Part shown: positions 1-8,592 of the stretch, one piece after another
Position numbering within the stretch: the stretch's first letter is position 1
Layout: each line of letters opens with the position of its first letter
NCBI RefSeq assembly: GCF_003254745.1
Contig: NZ_QKXH01000004.1
Coordinates: 1 to 64,000, forward strand
Length of the DNA stretch: 64,000 bases
Direction: 5' to 3'
Source: Flavobacterium aquariorum
GTDB lineage: Bacteria; Bacteroidota; Bacteroidia; Flavobacteriales; Flavobacteriaceae
The notes under the pieces: generated by a model
Databases searched by the model: none
Seen by the model: only the letters and a program-made list of their open reading frames with translations
What the model was told of the DNA's origin: nothing
Made by a program: the position numbers and the translations under genes

Positions 1-1020
1 CCAATGTGAGTTCGGCTGTAAAAACCGAAGTATATAGTTTTAGTTCTACTCCAGATTTAAGTATTTCGCCAGCAGGAGGAATCTTTGCCATAGGTAACAC
101 TGTAAATGTTATTTTGACTGCCAATGTCAATACATCTACTATTTATTATACGACAGATGGAACCGAGCCTACGACAGCTTCAAGTTCAGCAATTGGAACC
201 AAATCTTTAGCAATAACTGCGAATACTACTTTGAAAGCTTTTGTTAAGAATGTTGCCAATATGAGTTCGGTTGTAAAAACCGAAGTATATAGTTTTAGTT
301 CTACTCCAGATTTAAGTATTTCGCCAGCAGGAGGAACCTTTGCCATAGGGAATACTGTAAATGTTATTTTGACTGCCAATGTCAATACATCTACTATTTA
401 TTATACAACAGATGGAACCGAGCCTACGACAGCTTCAAGTTCAGCAATTGGAACAAAATCTTTGTCAATGACTGCGAATACTACTTTGAAAGCTTTTGTT
501 AAGAATGTTGCCAATGTGAGTTCTGCTGTAAAAACCGAAGTGTATAGTTTTAGTTCTACCCCTGTGGTTAACATTTCGCCAGTTGGAGGGTCGTTTACAA
601 CAGGAGATACTGTAAATGTGGTGTTGACAGCGAGTGCAAATACTTCAACAATTTATTATACCATAGATGGAACCGAGCCAACAACAGCTTCGAATTCTTC
701 GGTTGGAAGTAAATTGTTAGTTATTACAGCCAATACCACTTTGAAAGCCTTTGTTGTAAATACAGCCAATACAAGTTCAGTGATGAAAACCGAAGTGTAT
801 AGTTTTAGTGCTGCTCCAGATTTGACTATTGCTCCAGCAGGAGGATCGTTCACAACTGGAAATACTGTAAATGTTGTTTTGACTGCCAATGTAAATACAT
901 CAACGATTTATTATACAACAGATGGAACCGAGCCTACGACAGCTTCAAGTTCGGTAATTGGAACAAAATCGTTGTCAATAACAGCGAATACTACTTTGAA
1001 AGCTTTTGTTAAGAATCTGG
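1..1020 (+). repeat. Four tandem 255-bp coding repeats
   Basis: The motif (c)caat(g/a)tgagttc and its equivalents recur at 1, 256, 511, 766 and 1021, giving an exact 255-bp (85-codon) period. Units 1 and 2 are almost identical in DNA; units 3 and 4 are more diverged. Units are likely to expand or contract by recombination. Assembly could collapse or extend the array. Confidence 0.9.
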
Positions 1021-1595
1021 GCAATGTGAGTTCGGCTGTAAAAACTGAAGTGTATAGTTTCACATCAGTGAATGTTCTTACTGTTTATTTTAAACCACCT
1101 ACTTCTTGGACAGTAGTACCAAAAGTTCAATACTGGAATGCTATTCCTGAAGGAAGTATTGTTAATAGTGTATGGCCTGGATCAGCAATGGTTGCTGATT
1201 TAAATGGTTTTTATAAGTATACTATTGTTGGGCCAACTAGTGTTAATTTAATTTTTAGTAACGGCTCGACAGGAGCAAATAATCAAACTGCAGAATTACT
1301 AAATAAAACAGATGGTTATTCTTTTTCATGGGAAGAAACACTTGGAAATATTGAAAACGAACGAGTTGAAAATTTGGTTACTATTTATCCTAACCCGGCG
1401 AGTGATATTTTACATATCAGCTCTGATTCTCATTCGGTATTTTATCAAATTATAGAGATGCATGGCAGAGTGTTACGAGAAGGTATTCCTGTTAATAACA
1501 CTATTGATGTGAGTAGTTTAAATGAAGGTATTTATGTAGTTAAAATTAAATTTGAAAATGAGAGACAGTATTATAAGAAGTTTATAAAAAAATAG
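3..1595 (+). CDS. Secreted starch-binding protein, C-terminal part (5' end outside window)
   Basis: The frame is open from the left edge, so the N-terminus, probably an enzyme, is missing. What is visible starts with four tandem 85-residue modules with the recurring core STIYYTTDGTEPTTAS. They resemble the Ig-like CHB_HEX_C_1 domain (chitobiase C-terminal type). A CBM26-like starch-binding module follows at about visible residues 357-442 (LTVYFKPPTSW, VWPG, NGFYKYT). A type IX secretion sorting domain of about 75 residues ends the protein (YPNPASDIL, GIYVVKI). The last two modules closely match the C-terminus of the GH13 alpha-amylase downstream, so the missing part may also be an amylase-type enzyme; that is inference. 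The product should be exported and either released or anchored at the cell surface. A strong terminator follows. Confidence 0.85.
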   Translation, partial: NVSSAVKTEVYSFSSTPDLSISPAGGIFAIGNTVNVILTANVNTSTIYYTTDGTEPTTASSSAIGTKSLAITANTTLKAFVKNVANMSSVVKTEVYSFSSTPDLSISPAGGTFAIGNTVNVILTANVNTSTIYYTTDGTEPTTASSSAIGTKSLSMTANTTLKAFVKNVANVSSAVKTEVYSFSSTPVVNISPVGGSFTTGDTVNVVLTASANTSTIYYTIDGTEPTTASNSSVGSKLLVITANTTLKAFVVNTANTSSVMKTEVYSFSAAPDLTIAPAGGSFTTGNTVNVVLTANVNTSTIYYTTDGTEPTTASSSVIGTKSLSITANTTLKAFVKNLGNVSSAVKTEVYSFTSVNVLTVYFKPPTSWTVVPKVQYWNAIPEGSIVNSVWPGSAMVADLNGFYKYTIVGPTSVNLIFSNGSTGANNQTAELLNKTDGYSFSWEETLGNIENERVENLVTIYPNPASDILHISSDSHSVFYQIIEMHGRVLREGIPVNNTIDVSSLNEGIYVVKIKFENERQYYKKFIKK

Positions 1596-1614
1596 AAAAG
1601 TAAATTTTTTACCC

Positions 1615-1657
1615 AAAAAGGCTCTTGATGTATCATCATTTAGAGCCTTTTTTTTTG
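1615..1657 (+). terminator. Intrinsic terminator after the first gene
   Basis: Perfect 10-bp stem AAAAAGGCTC / GAGCCTTTTT (1615-1624 and 1643-1652) with an 18-nt loop and a run of T. It lies 20 nt after the stop codon. Confidence 0.85.
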
Positions 1658-1869
1658 TCAAATAAATTTTCAAATTAAGTGATTTTAACTTGCTGATATT
1701 CATTTGGTTATTTATCGGTTTAACTATTTATTAACAAGAACTGCTACTACAACGTTTGATTGTTGATTAGTGTAATAATTTTAGCGAATTAAAATTAAAT
1801 ATGTAAAAAATTATGCTTTTTATTGTTAATTTCATATAATATTAACCCAAATAAACTACAATAAACTTT

Positions 1870-4800
1870 ATGAAATTAAAACATTATTTTTCGATGATTT
1901 TGTTTCTTCTCTTCCATTATTTTGTTTTTTCACAAGCAAAAGCAACCGGAAAAGAAGTTATGATCCAGGGTTTTCACTGGACAACAGATGTATCAGCAAC
2001 TAAATGGTATGAAGTTATAAAAAGCAACTCAGCCACTTTGCAAACTGCTGGTTTTGATGCTATTTGGCTTCCGCCACCTAGTAAATCTACAGGAGGTATG
2101 GGGTACATTCCTACTGTATGGTATGATTTGAATAATGCTCAGGGAACACAGGCACAATTAGTGTCTTTGATTACGGATCTGCATTCAAAAAACATCAAAG
2201 TGATTGCAGATATTGTGATTAATCATAGAGGGGGAACTCTTGGATGGTATGATTTTTCTACACCATCTTGGAATACACCTACGGAAACTTGGTCTATCTG
2301 TAATACTTCCAATATTAGTGCTTCTGGACAAAAGGGAACGGGTGCGCCAGATTATGATCCTGTGGCGGCCGGTTTGAAATCTGCTGGAGAATCAGGTTCA
2401 TTTTCAGCAGCAAGAGACTTAGACCATTCCAATCCATTAGTTAGAGATGGAATTAAAACTTGGATGAATTGGTTGAAAAACGACATTGGTTTTGATGGAT
2501 GGCGTTATGATTTTGTACATGGATATGATGGCAAATACATCAAAGAATACAATGATGCCACGAATCCTTATTTTTCAGTAGGAGAATTATTGGAAGGAGA
2601 TCGAAGCAGAATTGTAAAATGGTTGGATTATACCAAAGGTGGTACTGCTACAGCATCGTCAACTGCTTTTGATTTTGCAACCAAAAGTGCTTTGCAAAAT
2701 GCATTTAAGGATAATAATTTGAGTTACCTAAAAGATAGTTCTGGAAAAGCTTCAGGATTAATAGGGGTGTGGCCATCTAATGCGGTAACAATGTTGGATA
2801 ACCATGATACGGGACCAAAACCTTATGGGCAGGACTTATGGATTTTTCCTGGTGATCAAGTATTAAAAGGATATGCTTATTTACTGACACATCCTGGTAC
2901 ACCAATGGTTTGGTGGCCTCATTATTTCAATTGGGGTATCAAAAATGAAATTGATGCCATGATTAAAATAAGAAAAGATAACGGATTGAGCAGCACTTCA
3001 AACTTAAACATTGTTGCTGCGACAAACAATTTATATGCTGCTATTATTGATGATAAAGTGGCTATGAAATTGGGATCTGATAATTGGTCACCGTCTGGAA
3101 CGGGTTGGATTTTGAAAATATCAGGTACAGGTTTTGCAATCTGGGACAAAGGAACTGTCGTTGATGTGCCGAGTTTGACGATTTCTCAGGCTGGAGGTAC
3201 ATTTTCAACTGGAACAACCGTAAGTACGGTATTAACGGCTAATAATACAGCTTCTACAATATATTATACTTTGGATGGTACAACACCTACAACTGCATCA
3301 GCTTCTGCTATTGGAACCAAAACGCTTTCTATTACTGCCAATACTACTTTGAAAGCATTTGTAAAAAATACTGCCAATGTAAGTTCTACTGTTTATACAG
3401 AGGCTTATATTTTTGCTGCGATTCCAACATTTACAGTTTATTTCAAAAAACCAACGACATGGGCTTCATCCGTAAAAGTGTATTATTGGGGAACAACGGG
3501 AACTGCTCCGGTGGTTGCTTGGCCAGGAGTTGCCATGACACAAGATTGTGGGGATTGGTATAAATATACTTTTCCTTCTACAGTAAGCGCTACTAATTTG
3601 TTGTTTGACGATGGAACATTAAAAACTGTCGACTTAACAGCAACTGCTGGAATTAAATATTATGATGGTGCATGGTTGAGCGGAGAACCCGTTAATAGAT
3701 GTCCTGTTGTTGCGCCAGACTTAACTATTTCACCGATAGGAGGGACTTTTACTACTGGAACAACGGTAAGTGCTGTATTGACTGCCAATGTAAATACTTC
3801 AACTATTTATTACACATTGGATGGAACGATACCTACAACATCTTCAGCATCGGCTGTTGGGACAAAAACACTGTCAATTACGGCCAATACAACCGTAAAA
3901 GCATTGGTGATAAACACAGCAGGTACTTCATCTGCAGTAAAAACCGAAACTTATACTTTTAGTACACCAACAACATTTACGGTTTATTTCAAAAAACCAA
4001 CAAATTGGAATTCTGCCGTTAAAATTTATTATTGGGGAACAACAGGGACAGCGCCGGTGGTTGCATGGCCTGGAGTTGCCATGACTCAGGATTGTGGTGA
4101 TTGGTATACATTTACTTTCCCGTCCACAGTTAGTGCCTCTAACTTAATTTTTAACGATGGGACTTTAAAAACTGCAGACTTAACTGCAACTGCAGGAATT
4201 AAATATTATGATGCCGCTTGGTTAAGCGCTGAGCCTGCAAACAGATGCCCAGTTGTCACGCCAGATTTGACAATTTTGCCAGCTGGAGGGACATTTACTA
4301 CAGGAACAACGGTAAGTCCAGTATTGACTGCCAATGTAGCTACATCGACAATTTACTATACATTGGACGGAACTGCTCCTACGACATCTTCGGCTTCTGC
4401 TGTTGGAACAAAAACACTTTCAATTACTGCAAATACTACAGTAAAAGCATTTGTAAAAAACACAGGTGGAACATTATCTGCTATAAAAACAGAGGTTTAT
4501 ACTTTTGTTTCCATTCCTACTTTAACGGTTTATTTTAAACCGCCTACTACATGGACAGTAGTGCCAAAAGTACACTATTGGAATGCAGTTCCAACCGGAA
4601 GTGTTGCCAATACAACTTGGCCAGGAGTAACTATGGTTGCAGATGTTAATGGTTTCTATAAATATACTATTACAGGACCAACATCCATTAATTTGATTTT
4701 CAATAATGGTTCTAGCGGGACAGCTAATCAAACGGCTGATTTATTGAATAAAACAAATGGATATTCCTATACTTGGGGAGCCAGTACTGCTAAATTGGGA

Positions 4801-5052
4801 CTTAAAGAAGAGGTTACAGCTAAAATGACAACAGTTTCTTTATATCCAAACCCAGTGAGTAGTTTATTGCAAATCAGTTCTAGTTCTGCTGCTTTGGATT
4901 ATCAAATTTTTGCTATGAATGGAAGTGTTGTTCAAGCAGGGAAAGCAATAAATAACAGTATTGATTTAGGTAATTTAAGCGATGGTCTTTATCTTGTTAA
5001 GATTCATTTTGAAAATGGATTAGAACATCAGCAAAAAATTATTAAGAGATAA
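1870..5052 (+). CDS. Alpha-amylase (GH13), multimodular, type IX secreted
   Basis: Hydrolyses internal alpha-1,4 bonds of starch-like glucans outside the cell. A signal peptide (to about residue 22, ending VFSQA) is followed by a GH13 barrel to about residue 400. All conserved regions are present: DIVINH, GFDGWRYD (nucleophile D214), GELLEG (acid/base E239) and LDNHDTG (D313). An alpha-amylase C-terminal beta domain runs to about 430. Then come three copies of a two-module unit: an Ig-like CHB_HEX_C_1 domain (starts about 434, 616, 798) plus a CBM26-like starch-binding module (starts about 519, 700, 883). A type IX sorting domain begins at YPNP near 990. The repeat unit is 546 bp. The 1060 residues are long for the family because of these modules. 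The gene stands alone with its own terminator; no PUL partner adjoins it. Confidence 0.93.
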   Translation: MKLKHYFSMILFLLFHYFVFSQAKATGKEVMIQGFHWTTDVSATKWYEVIKSNSATLQTAGFDAIWLPPPSKSTGGMGYIPTVWYDLNNAQGTQAQLVSLITDLHSKNIKVIADIVINHRGGTLGWYDFSTPSWNTPTETWSICNTSNISASGQKGTGAPDYDPVAAGLKSAGESGSFSAARDLDHSNPLVRDGIKTWMNWLKNDIGFDGWRYDFVHGYDGKYIKEYNDATNPYFSVGELLEGDRSRIVKWLDYTKGGTATASSTAFDFATKSALQNAFKDNNLSYLKDSSGKASGLIGVWPSNAVTMLDNHDTGPKPYGQDLWIFPGDQVLKGYAYLLTHPGTPMVWWPHYFNWGIKNEIDAMIKIRKDNGLSSTSNLNIVAATNNLYAAIIDDKVAMKLGSDNWSPSGTGWILKISGTGFAIWDKGTVVDVPSLTISQAGGTFSTGTTVSTVLTANNTASTIYYTLDGTTPTTASASAIGTKTLSITANTTLKAFVKNTANVSSTVYTEAYIFAAIPTFTVYFKKPTTWASSVKVYYWGTTGTAPVVAWPGVAMTQDCGDWYKYTFPSTVSATNLLFDDGTLKTVDLTATAGIKYYDGAWLSGEPVNRCPVVAPDLTISPIGGTFTTGTTVSAVLTANVNTSTIYYTLDGTIPTTSSASAVGTKTLSITANTTVKALVINTAGTSSAVKTETYTFSTPTTFTVYFKKPTNWNSAVKIYYWGTTGTAPVVAWPGVAMTQDCGDWYTFTFPSTVSASNLIFNDGTLKTADLTATAGIKYYDAAWLSAEPANRCPVVTPDLTILPAGGTFTTGTTVSPVLTANVATSTIYYTLDGTAPTTSSASAVGTKTLSITANTTVKAFVKNTGGTLSAIKTEVYTFVSIPTLTVYFKPPTTWTVVPKVHYWNAVPTGSVANTTWPGVTMVADVNGFYKYTITGPTSINLIFNNGSSGTANQTADLLNKTNGYSYTWGASTAKLGLKEEVTAKMTTVSLYPNPVSSLLQISSSSAALDYQIFAMNGSVVQAGKAINNSIDLGNLSDGLYLVKIHFENGLEHQQKIIKR
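3169..4800 (+). repeat. Three tandem Ig-like + CBM26 module pairs in the amylase gene
   Basis: The module pairs start at about 3169, 3715 and 4261, an exact 546-bp period. Pairs 1 and 2 share the CBM variant with KVYYWGTTGTAPVVAWPG. Pair 3 carries the variant seen in the upstream gene (TVVPKVHYWNAVP). This suggests modules were exchanged between the two neighbouring genes. Confidence 0.85.
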
Positions 5053-5071
5053 ACAGTATAGTTTAAAAATG

Positions 5072-5112
5072 AAAAAGGCTCAAACCGTATGAACGATTTG
5101 AGCCTTTTTTTT
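5072..5112 (+). terminator. Intrinsic terminator after the amylase gene
   Basis: 13-bp stem AAAAAGGCTCAAA / TTTGAGCCTTTTT (5072-5084 and 5097-5109) followed by T residues. It has the same GGCTC stem core as the terminator of the preceding gene. Confidence 0.85.
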
Positions 5113-5189
5113 ATAATTACTTAAGTAGGTATTTTTAAATTTTGACTTAATAGCAGTTGTTTTATAATTGTCCAATCGTGTTTATTAAA

Positions 5190-5331
5190 CAAAAAAACCT
5201 CCCGAGGAACTTAAAACCAACATTTGTCAGTTTCTAAACTAGATATTCAACAAATAACTAAATTATATGATAACTAGTATTTAATTTACTTAATCGAAAA
5301 GTTAAAAGTTGTTTTTGCTTTATAATTTTCC
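5190..5331 (-). pseudogene. Duplicated remnant of the galM 3' end and its terminator
   Basis: This stretch aligns base for base with 7254-7410, at roughly 90% identity apart from one 14-bp gap. On the minus strand 5330-5286 encodes ENYKAKTTFNFSIK and a stop, matching the last residues of the epimerase at 7365 (ENYKTKTTFKFSVK). Similarity stops just upstream of that peptide, so only about 15 codons plus about 95 bp of downstream sequence were copied. One terminator arm is lost, apparently by deletion between two AACCTC repeats. The fragment is not a functional gene. Confidence 0.85.
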
Positions 5332-5386
5332 TGCTCCGCATGTCTCTGACTTTGCGTTTTTTTTAAAGTTCTTGAAAATGCTAAAT

Positions 5387-5634
5387 ATGTAAAAAGTCTC
5401 CTGACTTTTTACGTAATTTCTTTAGAATTGTTTGCATATCAAGGGTTATAAAAAACTACAAAGTTAGAACCTTTTATTTTGTAGTTTTTTTATTTTTGTT
5501 TAAAGAGGGAGCACTTCGATTTATAAACAAACGTTTTGAATTTATAAGATGTTAACGAAAAAAGTCGGGAGACTTTTAGTAGATTTACGTATTACAATAA
5601 CATCTTTAAAAAAGTTCGAAGTCTGGAGACTTCG
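5387..5634. repeat. Cluster of three GTC-tetraloop-GAC mini-hairpins
   Basis: Three short palindromes share an AAGTC-NNNN-GACTT core. They are GTAAAAAGTC-tcct-GACTTTTTAC (5389-5412), AAAAGTC-ggga-GACTTTT (5560-5577) and CGAAGTC-tgga-GACTTCG (5617-5634). They lie in a stretch without genes and look like a family of small REP-like intergenic palindromes. Function is unknown. Confidence 0.6.
5450..5490. terminator. Terminator-like hairpin in the gene-free stretch
   Basis: AAAAAACTACAAA (5450-5462) pairs with TTTTGTAGTTTTTT (5477-5490). It has A and T runs on both sides, so it could act in either direction. No gene end adjoins it directly. Confidence 0.5.
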
Positions 5635-5676
5635 CCGAGCGGGAGGGTTGTTGTGAAGATGTAGTTTTTTTTACAA

Positions 5677-5722
5677 CCATATAAGCCATATAAGTTCATG
5701 TTAGTAAACTTATATGGCTTAT
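5677..5722. repeat. ACCATATAAG-family dispersed repeat forming a 16-bp hairpin
   Basis: ATAAGCCATATAAGTT (5681-5696) and AACTTATATGGCTTAT (5707-5722) form a perfect 16-bp stem that abuts the stop codon of the OsmC-like gene. The left flank AACCATATAAG recurs at 17981 and, as part of another hairpin, at 47189-47300. It may end transcription of the minus-strand gene, but no T run follows on that strand. Confidence 0.7.
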
Positions 5723-6187
5723 TTATTTTACTTCACAACTTGCATTATGCAAAATAGGAAACTTGCAAGAATTAGCAATAAAACATAATTGATTTGCTTT
5801 TTGATGTAAATCCAAAGCTAGTTGAATTTGACTTGAATTGGAAATCTTTACTTCAGGATTTAATGTGACCGTAACAAAACGCCCGCTTCCGTCTGGAGAA
5901 ACTTCAAGTGTTGCTTCAGCATTGTCTGAATACTCCAAAACTTCTATTCCGTTTTCAGAGCAGACATACAAATAGGACATCATGTGGCAGGAAACTAAAC
6001 TACTTAAAAGTAAATCTTCCGGATTGTATAATTCTGGATCACCTTTGAAAGCTTTTGCAGCCGAAACATTTAAAACTGGTTTTCCTTCGATTATAATTTT
6101 ATGGCTTTTGCTGTAAAATCTCTTCGTTGAATCTATTAGATTTTGATCTGAATTCCATTTTGCTTCTGCTTTAAAAAGATGTTTCAT
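5723..6187 (-). CDS. OsmC/Ohr-family protein
   Basis: At 154 residues it has the usual length for OsmC-like thiol peroxidases, cytoplasmic dimers that reduce organic hydroperoxides. The two family cysteines are visible in LLSSLVSCHMMSYL (about residue 72) and in the C-terminal helix region LCFIANSCKFPI, although two Cys occur there. The NPEDLLLSSLVSCHM segment is typical of the YhfA/OsmC subgroup. It lies in the same orientation as the alpha/beta hydrolase, 87 bp downstream, so the two may be cotranscribed. It has no evident link to sugar use. The pair lies between the direct repeats at 5190 and 7254. Exact substrate unknown. Confidence 0.82.
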   Translation of the reverse strand: MKHLFKAEAKWNSDQNLIDSTKRFYSKSHKIIIEGKPVLNVSAAKAFKGDPELYNPEDLLLSSLVSCHMMSYLYVCSENGIEVLEYSDNAEATLEVSPDGSGRFVTVTLNPEVKISNSSQIQLALDLHQKANQLCFIANSCKFPILHNASCEVK

Positions 6188-6274
6188 TTTGCTAAATTAA
6201 GATTTTATAGGTTGTAACAAATTAATCTCACAAAAATGCGAAGCTGTCATAAAAATAAAGCTTTAAGTCTACTT

Positions 6275-7153
6275 TTATTTACCCCATTTAGTCCAATCCG
6301 AATCTGGTCTTTTAAAAGGTTCTGATAAAAACTTATTCGCTAATGCATTAAATACTTCCGGACTTGAAGCCGGTGCAAAATGGGTTTCTCTAGGCATAAT
6401 ACATATTTGTGCTTTAGGTATATTTTCGAAAATTTCAACGGTATGCTCATTTCTGATTACGTCTCTATCACCAGCTATTACAAGCACTTTTGCTTTAATT
6501 TTTGATAAATCTTTAGTTGCAATATTAGGTTGATCTGCCAAAAGTCCAGAAATTTGTTTCATTAGATTCCAATTCTCGCTAGTATCTTTTTCTTTAATTT
6601 TTGAGATAATCATTTTTCTCATGTTCTGTAGATCTTTTACTGCCCACGAATAAATAGCTGTAGAATCAGGTCTTAAATTTGCCCCCATCGCGACAATTTT
6701 CTTTATTTTTGACTTACCCGAAATACCCATTTGTAAAGCAACAATTCCACCATCACTCCATCCAATAATACTTATCGAATCTAGTTTTAACCTATTAACT
6801 AATTCCTCTGTATCTTTTGTAATCTGAACGAAGGTCAAAGAATCTGTTTTCAACTCCGATTTGCCTTGCCCTCTATTATCGGCAACAATAACTCTATATT
6901 TGCTTTTAAAATAATCAATCTGATTTCCCATTGATTCAATACTTCCTCCATTTCCGTGAATCAATAACAAAGGTTCTCCTTTGCCATATTCTTCATAGTA
7001 GATTTTAGCTCCATTGATTTCAGCAAATTTTCCAACAGAGGTGTTTTTACCATAAGGCGTGTCAAATTTAAAATTCATCTCAACCTGAGCATTTGCGATT
7101 CCAAATATTGAAGATATTAATAACAGAAGTAATAGTTTGATTGAATTTTTCAT
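6275..7153 (-). CDS. Alpha/beta hydrolase, exported
   Basis: The Met at 7153 is preferred over one 33 bp upstream because it begins a clean signal peptide (MKNSIKLLLLL...GIANAQ). A promoter-like -7 box lies 30 bp before it. The mature protein has the alpha/beta hydrolase signatures in order: oxyanion-hole motif LLLIHGNGGS, nucleophile elbow GWSDGG (Ser nucleophile), acid in AGDRDVI, and catalytic His in ETHFAP. Members of this group are esterases, lactonases or haloperoxidase-like enzymes. The sequence does not show which substrate is used. It should act in the periplasm. It lies upstream of the OsmC-like gene in the same orientation. Confidence 0.8.
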   Translation of the reverse strand: MKNSIKLLLLLLISSIFGIANAQVEMNFKFDTPYGKNTSVGKFAEINGAKIYYEEYGKGEPLLLIHGNGGSIESMGNQIDYFKSKYRVIVADNRGQGKSELKTDSLTFVQITKDTEELVNRLKLDSISIIGWSDGGIVALQMGISGKSKIKKIVAMGANLRPDSTAIYSWAVKDLQNMRKMIISKIKEKDTSENWNLMKQISGLLADQPNIATKDLSKIKAKVLVIAGDRDVIRNEHTVEIFENIPKAQICIMPRETHFAPASSPEVFNALANKFLSEPFKRPDSDWTKWGK

Positions 7154-7183
7154 TTGTAAATAGTTTTTATAATAGTTATCTCT

Positions 7184-7215
7184 CAAATATAAGAAATAAT
7201 TGAATAAATTAACAA
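7184..7215 (-). promoter_or_regulatory. Candidate promoter of the hydrolase gene
   Basis: On the minus strand TATATTTG (7191-7184) fits the Bacteroidota -7 consensus TAnnTTTG, with a TTG about 21 nt upstream (7215-7213). The ATG follows about 30 nt downstream. Confidence 0.5.
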
Positions 7216-7253
7216 AAGCGTTGCAAATTGTAATGTGTTTTAATATTTACAAA

Positions 7254-7289
7254 CAAAAAAACCTCGGAAGTATAACCTCCCGAGGAACT
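7254..7289 (-). terminator. Terminator of the arabinose operon
   Basis: Read on the minus strand, a CCTCGG / CCGAGG stem (7285-7280 and 7267-7262) is followed by a T run. It ends transcription after galM. A damaged copy lies at 5190. Confidence 0.75.
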
Positions 7290-7364
7290 TAAAACCAACA
7301 ATAGTCAGTTTCTAAACTAGATATTCAACAAATAACCAAATTATATGATAGCTAGTATTTTAAA

Positions 7365-8552
7365 TTACTTAACTGAAAATTTGAAAGTTGTTTTTGTTTT
7401 ATAATTTTCCCTTGGGTTTAAAACTGTCGTTGGGAAATCTTTTTGATTTGGTGAATCTGGATAATGTTGGGTTTCTAAACAAAAACCTGTTCTGTGGGCA
7501 TATGTTCCGCCGTTTCTCATTGGTAAAGTTCCGTCAAGGAAGTTACCGGAGTAGAATTGAATTCCCGGTTGATCGGTATATACTTTCAATACTCTTCCGC
7601 TTGTTGCGTCATAAGCTGAGGCCGCAAAACGTTCTCCTTTTCCTTGGTTGTTTAGCACCCAACAGTGGTCGTAACCCAATCCTTTTTTCAACTGATCGTC
7701 ATTGGCACCAATTTCTTTCCCAACCAATTTAGGTTTTCTGAAATCGAAAGGAGTATTGGTTACATCCGTCAATTGTCCTGTTGGAATAAGCGTTGCATCG
7801 ACTGGCACCAATTTATCTGCATCGATTGTGATTTCGTGATTCAAAATTGGTTTAGAGAAATCAGATGACAGGTTGAAATACGAGTGCTGTGTTAAGTTCA
7901 CAACCGTTTTCTTATCGGTTGTAGCTTCATACAATACGTCCAATGCATTGTCTTTGTTCAACGTGTAGGTTACAAAAACTGTTAAGTTTCCAGGATAGCC
8001 TTCTTCCATGTCTTTGGCTACATACTTCAATTTTAGAGAAGCTGAGTCACCGCCTTTGGCTTCCTCTGCTGTCCAAACCACTCTGTGGAAACCTTCCGGT
8101 CCTCCGTGCAAAGCATTTGGTTCGTTGTTGATGGCCAATGAATATTGTTTTCCATCCAAAGTAAATTTTCCTTTCGCAATACGGTTTCCATATCTTCCGA
8201 TAAGGGCTCCAAAATACGGATTGGCTTTCATGTATTGTTCCAATGAGTTAAAACCAATAACCACCTCTTCGGATTTCCCCGCTTTGTTAGGCACTTTTAA
8301 CGAAGTGATAATACCACCGTAAGTGATGATGTTTACTTCCATGCCTTTGTGGTTTTTCAGCGTGTATTGGTCTATTTGCACCCCTTTGTCTGTTTTACCA
8401 TAAACCGTTTTGGCTATAGATACTAAATCAGTAGCCTTAGCTTCGAGAGCAGTTTCTGCTGCATCTTCTTTTTTTTCTCCTTTGCACTGCACATTCATAC
8501 TCGCTAAACTTAAAATGGAAATTCCATAAATACAACGTTTTACTAGATTCAT
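7365..8552 (-). CDS. galM: Aldose 1-epimerase (galactose mutarotase family), exported
   Basis: Interconverts alpha and beta anomers of aldoses. The mutarotase signatures are all present: NALHGGPEGFHRVVW (catalytic His), QHSYFNLS (second His), GYDHCWVL, YTDQPGIQFYSGN and the Glu in FCLETQHYPDSPNQ. At 395 residues it exceeds cytoplasmic GalM (about 340) by an N-terminal export signal with a Cys at residue 23 (SMNVQC). This is probably a lipoprotein, though the lipobox is not canonical. It is last in the araBDA operon, after a hairpin, so it probably acts on L-arabinose and galactose in the periplasm. Its 3' end has a degenerate copy at 5190-5331. Confidence 0.9.
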   Translation of the reverse strand: MNLVKRCIYGISILSLASMNVQCKGEKKEDAAETALEAKATDLVSIAKTVYGKTDKGVQIDQYTLKNHKGMEVNIITYGGIITSLKVPNKAGKSEEVVIGFNSLEQYMKANPYFGALIGRYGNRIAKGKFTLDGKQYSLAINNEPNALHGGPEGFHRVVWTAEEAKGGDSASLKLKYVAKDMEEGYPGNLTVFVTYTLNKDNALDVLYEATTDKKTVVNLTQHSYFNLSSDFSKPILNHEITIDADKLVPVDATLIPTGQLTDVTNTPFDFRKPKLVGKEIGANDDQLKKGLGYDHCWVLNNQGKGERFAASAYDATSGRVLKVYTDQPGIQFYSGNFLDGTLPMRNGGTYAHRTGFCLETQHYPDSPNQKDFPTTVLNPRENYKTKTTFKFSVK

Positions 8553-8592
8553 AAATTATTTAGTTTTTTAGTTAATTAAAAGCGTAAAGTTT

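Noticed and set aside
146..889. Minus-strand open frames opposite the first gene
   Set aside because: They arise from the repeated plus-strand modules and have no start context or homology of their own.
1..1020. Regular repeats could suggest a CRISPR array
   Set aside because: The 255-bp units are continuous coding sequence with no spacer/repeat alternation, and no cas gene is present.
3699..4538. Open frames in a shifted frame inside the amylase repeats
   Set aside because: They recur with the repeat period, have unusual composition (Tyr, Cys and Asn rich) and lie within the intact GH13 gene. They are by-products of the repeat units.
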